A DNA stretch of 26,678 nt from an uncultured Porphyromonadaceae bacterium (lineage in GTDB: Bacteria > Bacteroidota > Bacteroidia > Bacteroidales > Muribaculaceae), in the NCBI GenBank assembly GCA_900548705.1, contig URLF01000034.1, positions 1 through 26,678 of the forward strand. The letters run 5' to 3'. A program made the position numbers and the translations under genes. Of this stretch, positions 8,607 to 17,555 are shown one piece after another. The notes under the pieces are model-generated. The model made no database searches, was not told where the DNA came from, and saw only the letters and a program-made list of their open reading frames with translations. The number at the start of each line of letters is the position of its first letter. Position 1 is the first letter of the stretch.

Positions 8607-9242
8607 TCAGGCGTCGTCGAGATCGGAGGCGTCACGCTCGAGTATGGAGGCGGCAAGAGAGTCACCGGTCTGTATGATGGAGACCAGCGGATAAAGCTTA
8701 CGGGCAACATCATAGCTCTTGCAATCCTCCAGACTGTGCTGGTTGACACCCCATGCTCCCATATGCCAGCGGATGGCCAGCATCTCGGCATCGCTCAGCT
8801 CCAGGCCGCTGCACAGCACCACGACGAGCGACTTCTCGCCATGTCCCATCGGGAAATTCTTGTAAGTCAGCTTGTAGCCTTCCGAATCCTCCCATTGGCC
8901 CAGGGCGTTCTTGCGTTTCTTTACCGAACGGCGGTAAATGTCAGCCTTGCAGACATCGTGGAGCAGAGCGGAAATGATGATGCTGTCGCGTGTAACCTCT
9001 TTCTCCAGAGTCGGTTCCAGAGGCTTCATCGCCTCCCAGACCGCCAGCGCCGACTTTGCCACATTCAGGGAATGCAGCGTCAGTCCACCCTCGACATTCA
9101 GATGATGGTTGGCCGAAGCCGGAGCCTCGAAGAACCCCAGCCGTTCGATTTCCTCAATAACATAATCCACCCCCTCGCGGCCGGTGGATTTGAGCATCTC
9201 TATGAATTCCGCTTTTACGGCGTCCTTGTCTATTTTCATCAT
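8607..9242 (-). CDS. HD-domain phosphohydrolase, possible phosphodiesterase or nuclease
   Basis: A 211-residue soluble protein with a single HD domain. GGLTLHSLNVAKSAL provides the first His (about H57), ALLHDVCKAD the H95-D96 pair, and later IRWHMGAW and IIQTGDSLAASI resemble further metal-site positions. The ANHHLNVEGGLTLHSL layout resembles the HD module of YhaM-like 3'-5' exoribonucleases, but the OB domain is absent, so the substrate is unknown. A GTG at 9281 would extend it by 13 residues and overlap folB; the ATG pair at 9242/9239 is more natural and leaves 32 bases after folB. The close spacing suggests cotranscription. It is not a close relative of the broken HD gene at 205-752. Confidence 0.78.
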   Translation of the reverse strand: MMKIDKDAVKAEFIEMLKSTGREGVDYVIEEIERLGFFEAPASANHHLNVEGGLTLHSLNVAKSALAVWEAMKPLEPTLEKEVTRDSIIISALLHDVCKADIYRRSVKKRKNALGQWEDSEGYKLTYKNFPMGHGEKSLVVVLCSGLELSDAEMLAIRWHMGAWGVNQHSLEDCKSYDVARKLYPLVSIIQTGDSLAASILERDASDLDDA

Positions 9243-9274
9243 ATTAAGCAATTTACAGTTCCGTGAAGGGAAGC

Positions 9275-9631
9275 TCACCACTCGATGGAGACAGATACCG
9301 ATTCCATATGGCCGGGAATCGGCGGCGTGATTTTGGCCAGTCTTATCCGGCCGTCGGTTACCTGCGGGAACTCCTCCCGAATACGGTCGCGCAACCTTGT
9401 CACCACATTTTCAAGGAGGGCTGACGGACGGCCCATGACCTCAGTCACGACCGCAACGACTTTGGAGTAGTCGAGCGCGTAAGCCACATCATCGGTCGCG
9501 GCAGCCATCTCCATGTCATATCCAAGGGTGACCGACACCTCGAAGATATTGCCCGAGACACGTTCCTGGGGCATCACCCCGTGGAACGCCCGCAACCTGA
9601 GTCTGTCTATTTTGACATATCCCTTCAACAT
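9275..9631 (-). CDS. folB: Dihydroneopterin aldolase
   Basis: This 118-residue protein has the normal FolB length and order. IDRLRLRAFHGVMPQER holds the conserved HG and the catalytic-region Glu. DYSKVVAVV follows, then LLENVVTRLRDRI with the pterin-binding Glu, and LAKITPPIPG near the end with the conserved Lys. FolB cleaves 7,8-dihydroneopterin to 6-hydroxymethyl-7,8-dihydropterin and glycolaldehyde in folate synthesis. It is the first gene of a minus-strand group with the HD hydrolase and the TrpB-like enzyme, none of which shares an obvious pathway with it. A -7-like TAACTTTG sits about 25 bases upstream, so the leader is very short. Confidence 0.95.
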   Translation of the reverse strand: MLKGYVKIDRLRLRAFHGVMPQERVSGNIFEVSVTLGYDMEMAAATDDVAYALDYSKVVAVVTEVMGRPSALLENVVTRLRDRIREEFPQVTDGRIRLAKITPPIPGHMESVSVSIEW

Positions 9632-9655
9632 ACGGCTTCATTGTTTTTTCATCCA

Positions 9656-9663
9656 CAAAGTTA
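9656..9663 (-). promoter_or_regulatory. -7 element of the folB promoter
   Basis: Read on the minus strand this is TAACTTTG, a match to TAnnTTTG. No good TTTG lies 19-21 bases further upstream. The start would be near 9650, giving a leader of about 20 bases before the folB ATG. Confidence 0.55.
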
Positions 9664-9707
9664 GTCAATTTAGACGGAATCATACCCCGAAATAGATGGG
9701 AATTTCG

Positions 9708-9715
9708 TAACTTTG
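9708..9715 (+). promoter_or_regulatory. -7 element of the peptidoglycan operon promoter
   Basis: TAACTTTG on the plus strand matches TAnnTTTG and would place the start near 9722, about 20 bases before the first ATG of the operon (9741). It mirrors the folB element at 9656-9663, giving two divergent promoters within about 60 bases. The -33 half is not clear. Confidence 0.55.
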
Positions 9716-9740
9716 TTGCTAAGTTTCCAATCAAACATCA

Positions 9741-10907
9741 ATGTATTTCGCATTCAACAACATATTGCCGGGAGTCTGGGTTTGCATGGGAGTCGCCCTT
9801 GTGGCGATGACCTACCTGCTTACCGTCTACCGGAGTTTCACCCGCCTGCGCCACACCGCCGGAGAAGACACCCTCCCCTCCGACGAGGAACTGCCCGGGG
9901 TATCTGTAATCATATACGCCCGCGACAACGCTTCCGACCTGCGCGAGACACTGCCTGAAATCCTATCCCAGGAATATCCCGAAGGGAAGATGGAGGTCAT
10001 CGTGGTCAATGACGGGTCTGTTGACGAGGTGACCGATGTCGTCAACCTTCTCGGACTCGAGCATCCGAACCTCTACATAACTTTCGTGCCGGACGAAGCC
10101 CACAACCTCAGCCGCAAGAAACTCGCCATCTCATTGGGCATCAAAGCGGCCAAGAAAGAGGTGGTGGTGCTGACTACCGCCGCCTGCCGTCCCGCGTCAA
10201 ACCTCTGGCTGAAACATATGGCCGCCCCCTTCTCCACGTCGGATGTGGTTCTCGGATGGGCCTCAATCAACAGGCTGAAAGGCTCGATGGCCCGGTTTGA
10301 CGAGACCGCTCGTGGCACGACCTGGCTCTCCGCCGCTCTCTATGGCCGCCCCTATCGCGGCACCGGCTTCAATCTCGCCTACCGCCGCAGCACATTCTTC
10401 GAGGCCAAAGGATTCTCCCGCTCGCTCAACCTCCACAACGGGGATGACGACATTTTTATCAACCAGATCGCAAACAGCGACAATACTTCGGTTGTTCTAT
10501 CTCCTGACGCGCTGATGACCGTCAGCTTCCAGAAGCCGAAAGCGGCTTTCCATGAGCTGCGCCTGCGCCATTGCTTCACGCAGCGGAGGCTTCCGAAAGG
10601 AGCCAGACGACTGATGGGCAGCGCGACACTGGCAATGTGGCTATGGGTCGCCGCCGTGGCAACAGGGGTGGTCTTCTCCCTCCCAAACTGGTTCCCGTCA
10701 TGTCTCTTCGCCGCCACGATTCCGGTCCTTTGGATTCCGCTAACTGTCAACTGGATGCGCACTGGTCGCACACTGGGGATCCGTCTCTCCCCGGCCCTGT
10801 TGTGGTGGGAAATGCTCTGGCGCTGGATCCCTGACCTGCGTTGCCGTCTCGCCTGCGGCTCAAGCGACCGCCGAAATTTCACCTGGCACACCAAAACCAT
10901 CAAATGA
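9741..10907 (+). CDS. Membrane-anchored family 2 glycosyltransferase
   Basis: A 388-residue protein: an N-terminal membrane helix (LPGVWVCMGVALVAMTYLLT), a GT-A domain at about 50-280, then two hydrophobic segments near 295-335. VSVIIYARDNASDLRETL opens the domain, VIVVNDGSVDE is the nucleotide-binding strand, and GTGFNLAYRRS and HNGDDDIFINQI match the acceptor and ED-like regions of GT2 enzymes. The canonical DxD is weak (VLTTAACRP occupies that place). It should transfer a sugar at the inner membrane; donor and acceptor are unknown. It heads the operon and its TGA overlaps the next ATG by 4 bases, so it is translationally coupled to the amidase-like gene. That context suggests a role in cell-envelope glycan metabolism. 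Confidence 0.85.
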   Translation: MYFAFNNILPGVWVCMGVALVAMTYLLTVYRSFTRLRHTAGEDTLPSDEELPGVSVIIYARDNASDLRETLPEILSQEYPEGKMEVIVVNDGSVDEVTDVVNLLGLEHPNLYITFVPDEAHNLSRKKLAISLGIKAAKKEVVVLTTAACRPASNLWLKHMAAPFSTSDVVLGWASINRLKGSMARFDETARGTTWLSAALYGRPYRGTGFNLAYRRSTFFEAKGFSRSLNLHNGDDDIFINQIANSDNTSVVLSPDALMTVSFQKPKAAFHELRLRHCFTQRRLPKGARRLMGSATLAMWLWVAAVATGVVFSLPNWFPSCLFAATIPVLWIPLTVNWMRTGRTLGIRLSPALLWWEMLWRWIPDLRCRLACGSSDRRNFTWHTKTIK

Positions 10908-13900
10908 CCTCGACATTCCAACGCTACCTCCGACTTTTTACCTGCCTCCTGCTGACCGGTCTGCTGCTGGCCTCAGGTGGCGATGACATATACGCCCGCA
11001 AGAAACGTTCAACCCGCAAGACCCGCACTTCAAAAACCCGCAAGTCAAGAAAAACAAAGAAAACCCGCAAGTCTGCCGCGCCGAGTCTGCCGGTGGTAGT
11101 CCTCGGTTCCACCGGGCCGATTGATGCCCCCGAACCATTTGTGACACTCCCAAATCCGGTCGATGCCCCTAACGGACTCGATGGCCGCACCATAGCCCTC
11201 TGGCCCAGCCACGGCAAATATTACGCGGGCTCATGGGTATGGCAGCGTCCACGCCTGTTCGGCACCGTCGAAGACCTGCTGTCACGTTCATTCGTAGACC
11301 CCTATGTGGCCCCGATGCTCGAAAACGCGGGAGCATATGTAATGATGCCGCGCGAACGCGATTTCTCCCACCGCTCACTGGTCATCGACCATGACTGGAG
11401 CAGCGGAGACGGACGGTTCGCCACAACCTCGGGACGCCACAAATGGGAGGCCCTGCCCGACAGTACCGGCTTCGGCCACCGGGAGGACTATCTCGTGCAG
11501 GGTGAGAATCCCTTCCTGATGGGTTCATCCGGAATGGTCAAGACCGTCGAGCCGGAGGATTCCGCCTTACAGTCAACCGCCCAATGGTTTGGTACACCGC
11601 CGGAAGAGGGTGACCGCGCTGTTTATGTCTCCTACAAATCCTTCCCCAACAGCGCGACCGACGCGGTATATACCGTCAACCATCTCGGCGGCTCATCCAA
11701 AGTGACCGTAAACCAGCAGATGGGTGGAGGAACCTGGATCTATATCGGCACATATCCATTCTCATCCAAATCCGGTTCGCTCCCGCTGGTGACCCTCTCC
11801 AATATCTCCGCCGACGAGGATGCGGTGGTTTCAGCCGATGCCGTGAAAATCGGCGGCGGCATGGGACATATAGCCCGCTCGAAAGGAGCGTCATCACCCC
11901 GCGTTTCCGGCTATCCCGCGTTTCTTGAAGGGGCCAGGTATTACCTCCAGGGTGCCGGTTTCCCCGAAGAGGTATACAGCCCCAACAAGGGGGAAAATGA
12001 CTACATGGATGATTACATGTCGCGTGCCCTCTGGGTCAACTGGCTCACCGGCGGCTCCGATATGCTCCCCGACTCCCTCGGGCTGAAAGTGCCTGTCGAC
12101 ATGGTGCTGGCGTTCCACACTGACGCCGGCACAAAGACCGACTCCACCACAGTCGGCACCCTCGGCCTTTACTCCACCGACGGAGGGAATCCGCTGGGCA
12201 ACGGCACCTCCCGGTATGCCAACCGCGACCTGACATCGGCGGTGACAACCCAGGTAATCAACGATATACGCCGCCTGTATGACCCCTTCTGGAGTTCACG
12301 CGGCAACCGCGACAAACGCTATTACGAGGTGCGTGAGACCAAGGTACCTGCCATGATCATCGAGCTCCTCTCCCATCAGAACTTCGAGGACATGAAACAT
12401 GCCCTCGACCCTGAATTCCGCTTTCTGGTAGGCCGCGCCGTCTACAAAGGGATTCTTAAATTCCTGGCCGAACGTTACGACCAGCCTTACACAGTACAGC
12501 CCCTACCGGTTGAGGCGTTCGCCATCCATGCCGACGGCGACGGATATTACACCCTCACCTGGAATCCGGTCAACGACACTCTGGAACCGACCGCCCGTCC
12601 TACCGGCTACATAATCTACGAGTCCACACCCGACGGGGGATTCCATCCTGTGACGAAGACCGAACTCCCCAGCTGGTCGACCCGCGTGGATGATGACAGA
12701 ATCCATGCCTATTACGTCGTGGCGACAAACGCGGGCGGACTCTCCTTCCCATCGGAGATACTTGCCCTGTATGACAACGCCCACCGCATGCCGTCAGTGG
12801 AGATTGTCAACGGCTTCACCCGTGTCTCCGCTCCGGAATGGACCGACGGCACAGAGTATGCCGGATTTGACTTCGAAGAGAACTACGGTGTGCCGGACGG
12901 ATGTGACATCCATTTCATCGGCCCGCAATATGACTTCGACCCCAATTCACATCTGTCAGGCTCGCATCTCGGATTCGGGGCATCAGCCGACACGGAGGCC
13001 ACCCGTATGCGTGTGGGCAACACCCGCGACTACACACTCATCCACGGAGAGGCTCTGAAAAAAGCCGGACGCGGATTTGTCTCCTCATCCCTCAAAGCCT
13101 TCGAAGAGGGTAAATCGACCTACAAGACGGTAGACCTCATACTCGGGCTGCAAAAGACAACCCGCAAGGCTGGCTCTAAAGGTAGGTTCTTCCAGACCTT
13201 TCCCAAGGCTCTGCGCGACCGTCTTGAACGCTACCGCAAGGATGGCGGCACACTGCTTGTCTCCGGTTCATACCTCGGCTCGGAAATCATCGAGGCCGAT
13301 TCCCTGACCCGCGACTCCATAGCCACATTCGCCGCGAACACCCTCGGCTACCTACCCTTCGCCGAAGGGGTCAATGACTCCATCCCCAAAGCCCCAGTCG
13401 CCACCCGAACAATGGAGGTGAAAGGGTCGGAGGTGATACCGGGCATGCCTGTGTTGCGCCCCTCTGAGCTTGCCTCTTTCCGTAACAGTCCGCGGGCAGG
13501 CGCCGGCAATCCCCAGGCCATAATCCCGGCCAACGAGGATGGACTGATCATCGCCCGCTATGCCGACACCCGCCGCAATCGCCGTGGAGGGGAAAGGGAA
13601 AACCGAAGCCGGACACCCTGCGGGACGCTCCGTAATCGTCTCCTTCCCTATCGAGGCGATGACCGATGCCGCTTCCCGCGACGGATTCATCGGTAGCGCG
13701 GTCAACTACCTGATAGGTCCCGAAGCCCCCAAAACAGAAGTGGCCCAACCTAACACCGCCCCAATCTCCGACTCCAAGGGGAAGAAGGGGAAAGGGAAAA
13801 AGAAAAAAGAGAAGAAAAAGAAGACCAAAGCCCAGTCCAAGACCTCATCCTCAAAAGGTAAAGCCGCCAAGGATTCACCAGTGAAAGATGGGAAAAGCGC

Positions 13901-13964
13901 GGTGCCAAAACCGGTGAAACGCGACCCTGATGCGCCGAGGGCTGTGCCTCATCCCAGGAAATAA
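10904..13964 (+). CDS. Amidase_3-like envelope protein with golvesin/xanthan-lyase-like insert, frameshifted near the end
   Basis: ATG 10904 overlaps the previous stop and opens a signal-peptide-like segment (LFTCLLLTGLLLASGG), followed by a tract of about 30 residues rich in Lys, Arg, Ser and Thr. An N-acetylmuramoyl-L-alanine-amidase-like fold seems split: IALWPSHGKYYAG (H103), MMPRERD (E151), then after a long insert AFHTDAG (H405) and MIIELLSHQNFEDM (E487). The insert (about 225-335; VYTVNHLGGSSKVTVNQQ) resembles golvesin/xanthan-lyase carbohydrate-binding domains. An FN3-like domain sits at about 529-625 and a Rossmann-like tail follows (YRKDGGTLLVSGSYLG). At about 13566-13571 the frame shifts by one base in the CCC of ACACCCGCC. 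The intact continuation (AGRSVIVSFPIEAM, SRDGFIGSAVNYLIG) ends at 13964 with a Lys-rich tail. Repaired length is about 1019 residues. Peptidoglycan hydrolysis is inferred from the metal-site pattern and neighbours. Confidence 0.75.
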
Positions 13965-14001
13965 TACACCTATCCCTACTCCTCCAATCATCCCGTTTGC
14001 C

Positions 14002-16308
14002 ATGGAAAAAAACTCATACAAGACAATCACCGTCTCCCCGACTGTAGCTACTAACATGCTGCTCAAGCAGATTGAATCAGTCGGACGCGACGGAATCCCA
14101 TACCTCTTCGTGTGTCTCGACGGATATGACATAAGCATCTCCGACGAGAGCCGTCGGAGGATGTCGCAGGTGGCCCGCGAGACCGGAGCCTCACTGCTCT
14201 ATTCCGACTACCGGGTCTCCAATCCCGACGGGTCATTGACCGCGCACCCACTCGCGCCTTATCAGGACGGCTCGGTCAGGGATGATTTCGACTTCGGGCC
14301 AATGATGCTCCTGGATGTCGCCGCCATATGCAGGCGATACCGGGATTATTCCGAGAACCTCTCCGAGTCAGACCACAGCGGCCTCTACGCCATGCGTCTC
14401 TTCATAGCCGCTGCCATCGGCTCATCCCATATCCGTCACATTCCGGAATACCTTTACATCAGTTCGGAAAATGACCGCCGGGCTTCGGGGGAGAAACAGT
14501 TTGACTATGTTAATCCGCGCAATGCCGCGGTGCAGAAGGAGCGTGAACAGATTTTCACCGCTTACCTCGCAGGAATCATGGCACAGCTTCCTCCGGTAAC
14601 AAGGCAGGCTGACCTCTCCGAGGGGAACTTTCCCGTTGAGGCCTCGGTAATCATCCCCGTCCGCGACCGCGACCGCACCATCGCCGACGCGGTGGCCTCC
14701 GCCCTGTCGCAGGAGGCCTCTTTCCCCTTCAATGTGATTGTCGTTGACAATCATTCGACCGACGGCACTACCGAAATCCTCTCCGGAATCGCCGCCAAAG
14801 ACCCAAGGGTAATCCATCTCCGCCCCTCACGCGCCGACCTCGGCATCGGAGGATGCTGGGACATAGCTGTCCGCGACCCGCGTTGCGGCCGTTTCGCCAT
14901 CCAACTCGACAGTGACGACAAATACAAGGATGAGACAACCCTCAGGCGTATCGTGGACTGTTTCCGCGAAAATGGCTGCGCGATGGTGATAGGTTCATAC
15001 GAGCTGACCGACTTCGACGGCAACCCGATTCCCCCCGGACTTATCGACCATAAGGAATGGACCGACACCAATGGCCACAACAACGCACTGCGCATCAACG
15101 GCCTGGGCGCACCACGCGCATTCTTCACCCCCGTGTTGCGTGAAATCGGTGTGCCGAATGTCAGCTACGGCGAGGATTACGCCCTCGGGCTTCGTATCTC
15201 GCGTGAATACAAGATCGGGCGCATCTATGATTCCCTCTATCTATGCCGCCGCTGGCAGGGGAATTCCGACGCCAATCTCAGCCAGGAGAAGGTCAACACC
15301 AACAACATATACAAAGACTGGCTCCGCTCTGTCGAACTCGCCGCGAGACGCAAGCTCTATCAGGAGGTCTCGGATGACTACCGCGGGAGGATTCTCGACA
15401 TCTGCGACCGGCTGATTGGTTTCCGCGACGACCAACTGGCCAGATGGCCCCTCGCCGCCGGGAATTTCGCCGCACTTGACGCGGTGGAGACACGCGCCCT
15501 TACGGTGGCCGACAAGGTGTTCACCATCCTCCACAATCCCTGCCGCGCAATCTCCTCCGGAGCGAAGACCGACGCGGCCTCCGTGGCCAGCCGTCCCTGC
15601 TTCCTCTGCCCGTCAAACCGGCCAGAGTGTCAGGAGGCACTTCAGATAATCCCGGGTTACTCACTGCTTGTAAACCCCTTCCCCATCTTCAACCACCATT
15701 TCACCATCGCTTCGGACACCCATCAGCCCCAACGGCTGAATGTCACCGAGCCTGACGGTTCAAGCCGTTACTCCACGATGTTCGACCTTTGCCGCGAGAT
15801 GCCCGACTGGCTTCTCTTCTACAACGGGGCTAAATGCGGCGCGTCGGCTCCCGACCATCTGCATTTCCAGGCGGCATATTTCCAGGATGCCCCCGGGCTG
15901 TATGACACCACCGGATGGTATGACCTCCCCTATGAGAAATATATCTTCTTTGCCCGTGACAAGAAGGAACTTGACCGCAAGATGGAGGAAATAATGGAGG
16001 AACTCAGCCACCTGCCGGAAAACAGCGGAGAGGAGGAGCCCCGGGTGAATGTCTTTATGAAAAACCGGGTGGATGAGGATGGTTATTACAGCCACGATAC
16101 CCTCGGGGTGGATGTGCTGGTGATTCCGCGCCGTGCCCACCGCCCATCCTGCTACGGCACCGGTGAAGAGGATTTCATGATTTCCCCCGGTGCTGTCGAT
16201 GTCTGCGGCACCATCATCGTTCCCCGCAAGGAGGATTTCGACCGCCTTGACGAAAAGGCTCTCGAAAGGATTCTGCGAGAGACAACCTATTTTCTCGACG
16301 GCGAATGA
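14002..16308 (+). CDS. Fusion of GT2 glycosyltransferase and DUF4922 (GalT/HIT-like) domain
   Basis: A 768-residue cytoplasmic protein without signal peptide. ATG 14002 fits better than an upstream alternative because it starts the MEKNSYKTITVSPTVATNML segment after a 37-base gap. Residues 1-205 look like a degenerate GT2-like half (TGASLLYSDYRVSNPDGS). A complete GT-A domain follows: VEASVIIPVRDRDRTI from about 212, VIVVDNHSTDGTTEIL, QLDSDDKY (D303, D305) and YGEDYALGLRIS. The last third (about 530-768) has a CxxC (C533, C536), LVNPFPIFNHHFTIAS and GASAPDHLHFQA with H619 and H621. This is the HxHxQ site of GalT/Ap4A-phosphorylase-type enzymes of the HIT superfamily, closest by eye to plant VTC2 GDP-sugar phosphorylase. 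I assign it to DUF4922, a Bacteroidetes family of unknown function. A nucleotide-sugar reaction is inferred. Its stop overlaps the next start by 4 bases. Confidence 0.82.
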   Translation: MEKNSYKTITVSPTVATNMLLKQIESVGRDGIPYLFVCLDGYDISISDESRRRMSQVARETGASLLYSDYRVSNPDGSLTAHPLAPYQDGSVRDDFDFGPMMLLDVAAICRRYRDYSENLSESDHSGLYAMRLFIAAAIGSSHIRHIPEYLYISSENDRRASGEKQFDYVNPRNAAVQKEREQIFTAYLAGIMAQLPPVTRQADLSEGNFPVEASVIIPVRDRDRTIADAVASALSQEASFPFNVIVVDNHSTDGTTEILSGIAAKDPRVIHLRPSRADLGIGGCWDIAVRDPRCGRFAIQLDSDDKYKDETTLRRIVDCFRENGCAMVIGSYELTDFDGNPIPPGLIDHKEWTDTNGHNNALRINGLGAPRAFFTPVLREIGVPNVSYGEDYALGLRISREYKIGRIYDSLYLCRRWQGNSDANLSQEKVNTNNIYKDWLRSVELAARRKLYQEVSDDYRGRILDICDRLIGFRDDQLARWPLAAGNFAALDAVETRALTVADKVFTILHNPCRAISSGAKTDAASVASRPCFLCPSNRPECQEALQIIPGYSLLVNPFPIFNHHFTIASDTHQPQRLNVTEPDGSSRYSTMFDLCREMPDWLLFYNGAKCGASAPDHLHFQAAYFQDAPGLYDTTGWYDLPYEKYIFFARDKKELDRKMEEIMEELSHLPENSGEEEPRVNVFMKNRVDEDGYYSHDTLGVDVLVIPRRAHRPSCYGTGEEDFMISPGAVDVCGTIIVPRKEDFDRLDEKALERILRETTYFLDGE

Positions 16309-17555
16309 ATCAGGCAATCGAACTGAGCCGCGAGCCGGTGATACAGGCGGGAATACTCGGGGCGACAGGTTCCGGGTATATCCTCCACGGCCCTTTCAGC
16401 CGCCGGGAGGAAGCTGACGGCTGTGTGGTGTTCACTCCACAGTCCCCCGACTGCTCCTTCACCCTGCCGGAAGTAAAAATCGGCATTGGATTCCATTGGG
16501 AGCGCGTCGAGCCGCAAAAGTTCCGGGGAAGCCTGAGGATACATCCCGACGGACTGATGGTCAACGAGGTCGCGCTTGAGGAGTATCTCCGCAGCGTGAT
16601 TTCCTCCGAAATGAAATCTACCGCCCCGATAGAGTTCCTGAAAGCCCACGCGATTGTCTCCCGTTCATGGCTGATTGCCATGCTCCGCAGGGAGCGTTTC
16701 GGGATGGAGGCCACAGGTGAATCCCACGGAGCGCATTCACATATAACTGTCGACCCGGAATTCGGTTGCCGGGAAATCATCCGATGGTATGACCGCGAGG
16801 CCCACACCCGTTTCGATGTCTGCACCGACGACCATTGTCAGCGTTACCAGGGGATTTCCCGTGGTATTTCCCCGGAGGTAGACCGGGCGGTCAACGAGAC
16901 GCGGGGGATGGTACTTCTCTATGGCGGAGAGGTATGCGACGCGAGATTCTCGAAATGCTGCGGCGGAATCACCGAGGAGTATTCATCAGCCTGGGAAGAC
17001 CGCGACATGCCATATCTCAGGAGCGTGGCCGACATCGCGCCCGACGGGACGCATAACTGCGCCACCGAGGATAAAGCCCTGCTCTCGACCATCCTCAACG
17101 GCTATGACCTCGATTCTCCGGGATTCCATCACTGGGATGTCCTGCTACCTCAAGAGGAGGTCTCAGCCCTCGTCAGGGATAAAACCGGCACAGACCCCGG
17201 CCGTATAATCGAGTTGCGCCCCCTTTCACGGGGTAAATCAGGCCGCATCACCCGGCTGCTTATCCGTGGCACCCGCGAATCGCTCATCGTGGGAAAAGAG
17301 CTTGAGATACGCCGTGTGTTATCCCCCACCCATCTGAAATCATCGACGTTCGATGTCACCCCTGTCGGGATCTGCGGCCATACCGGAGATGGCGGGGAGA
17401 TTCCCGCCGGTTTCAGGCTCTCGGGCCGTGGGTGGGGCCACGGTGTCGGGATGTGTCAGATCGGAGCCGCCGCGATGGCCTCGCGGGGTGCTTCCCACAA
17501 ATCAATCCTTAACCAATATTTCACAGATGCAGAAATCATCACTCTCTACCGCTGA
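16305..17555 (+). CDS. SpoIID/LytB-domain protein
   Basis: The 416-residue product shows the SpoIID core: VALEEYLRSVISSEM with the presumed catalytic Glu, FLKAHAIVSRSW, ARFSKCCGGITEEYSS and the late RGWGHGVGMCQIGAAAMA. SpoIID cleaves glycan strands lacking stem peptides as a lytic transglycosylase in sporulating Firmicutes; Bacteroidales do not sporulate. No signal peptide or membrane helix is visible at the N-terminus (MNQAIELSREPVIQAGILG), so either it works in the cytoplasm or export is non-classical. It overlaps the upstream stop by 4 bases and the downstream AmpG-like start by 29, so it is tightly coupled within the operon. An upstream amidase-like protein would supply the denuded glycan that SpoIID prefers. 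Confidence 0.88.
   Translation: MNQAIELSREPVIQAGILGATGSGYILHGPFSRREEADGCVVFTPQSPDCSFTLPEVKIGIGFHWERVEPQKFRGSLRIHPDGLMVNEVALEEYLRSVISSEMKSTAPIEFLKAHAIVSRSWLIAMLRRERFGMEATGESHGAHSHITVDPEFGCREIIRWYDREAHTRFDVCTDDHCQRYQGISRGISPEVDRAVNETRGMVLLYGGEVCDARFSKCCGGITEEYSSAWEDRDMPYLRSVADIAPDGTHNCATEDKALLSTILNGYDLDSPGFHHWDVLLPQEEVSALVRDKTGTDPGRIIELRPLSRGKSGRITRLLIRGTRESLIVGKELEIRRVLSPTHLKSSTFDVTPVGICGHTGDGGEIPAGFRLSGRGWGHGVGMCQIGAAAMASRGASHKSILNQYFTDAEIITLYR

Noticed and set aside
10841..10903. Earlier start for the amidase-like gene inside the glycosyltransferase
   Set aside because: The extra residues are basic and unlike a signal peptide; ATG 10904 overlaps the upstream stop and places the hydrophobic signal segment at the N-terminus.
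17353..17526. Earlier start for the AmpG-like gene
   Set aside because: That extension lies wholly within SpoIID coding sequence and has no AmpG-like content; conserved sequence begins just after ATG 17527.
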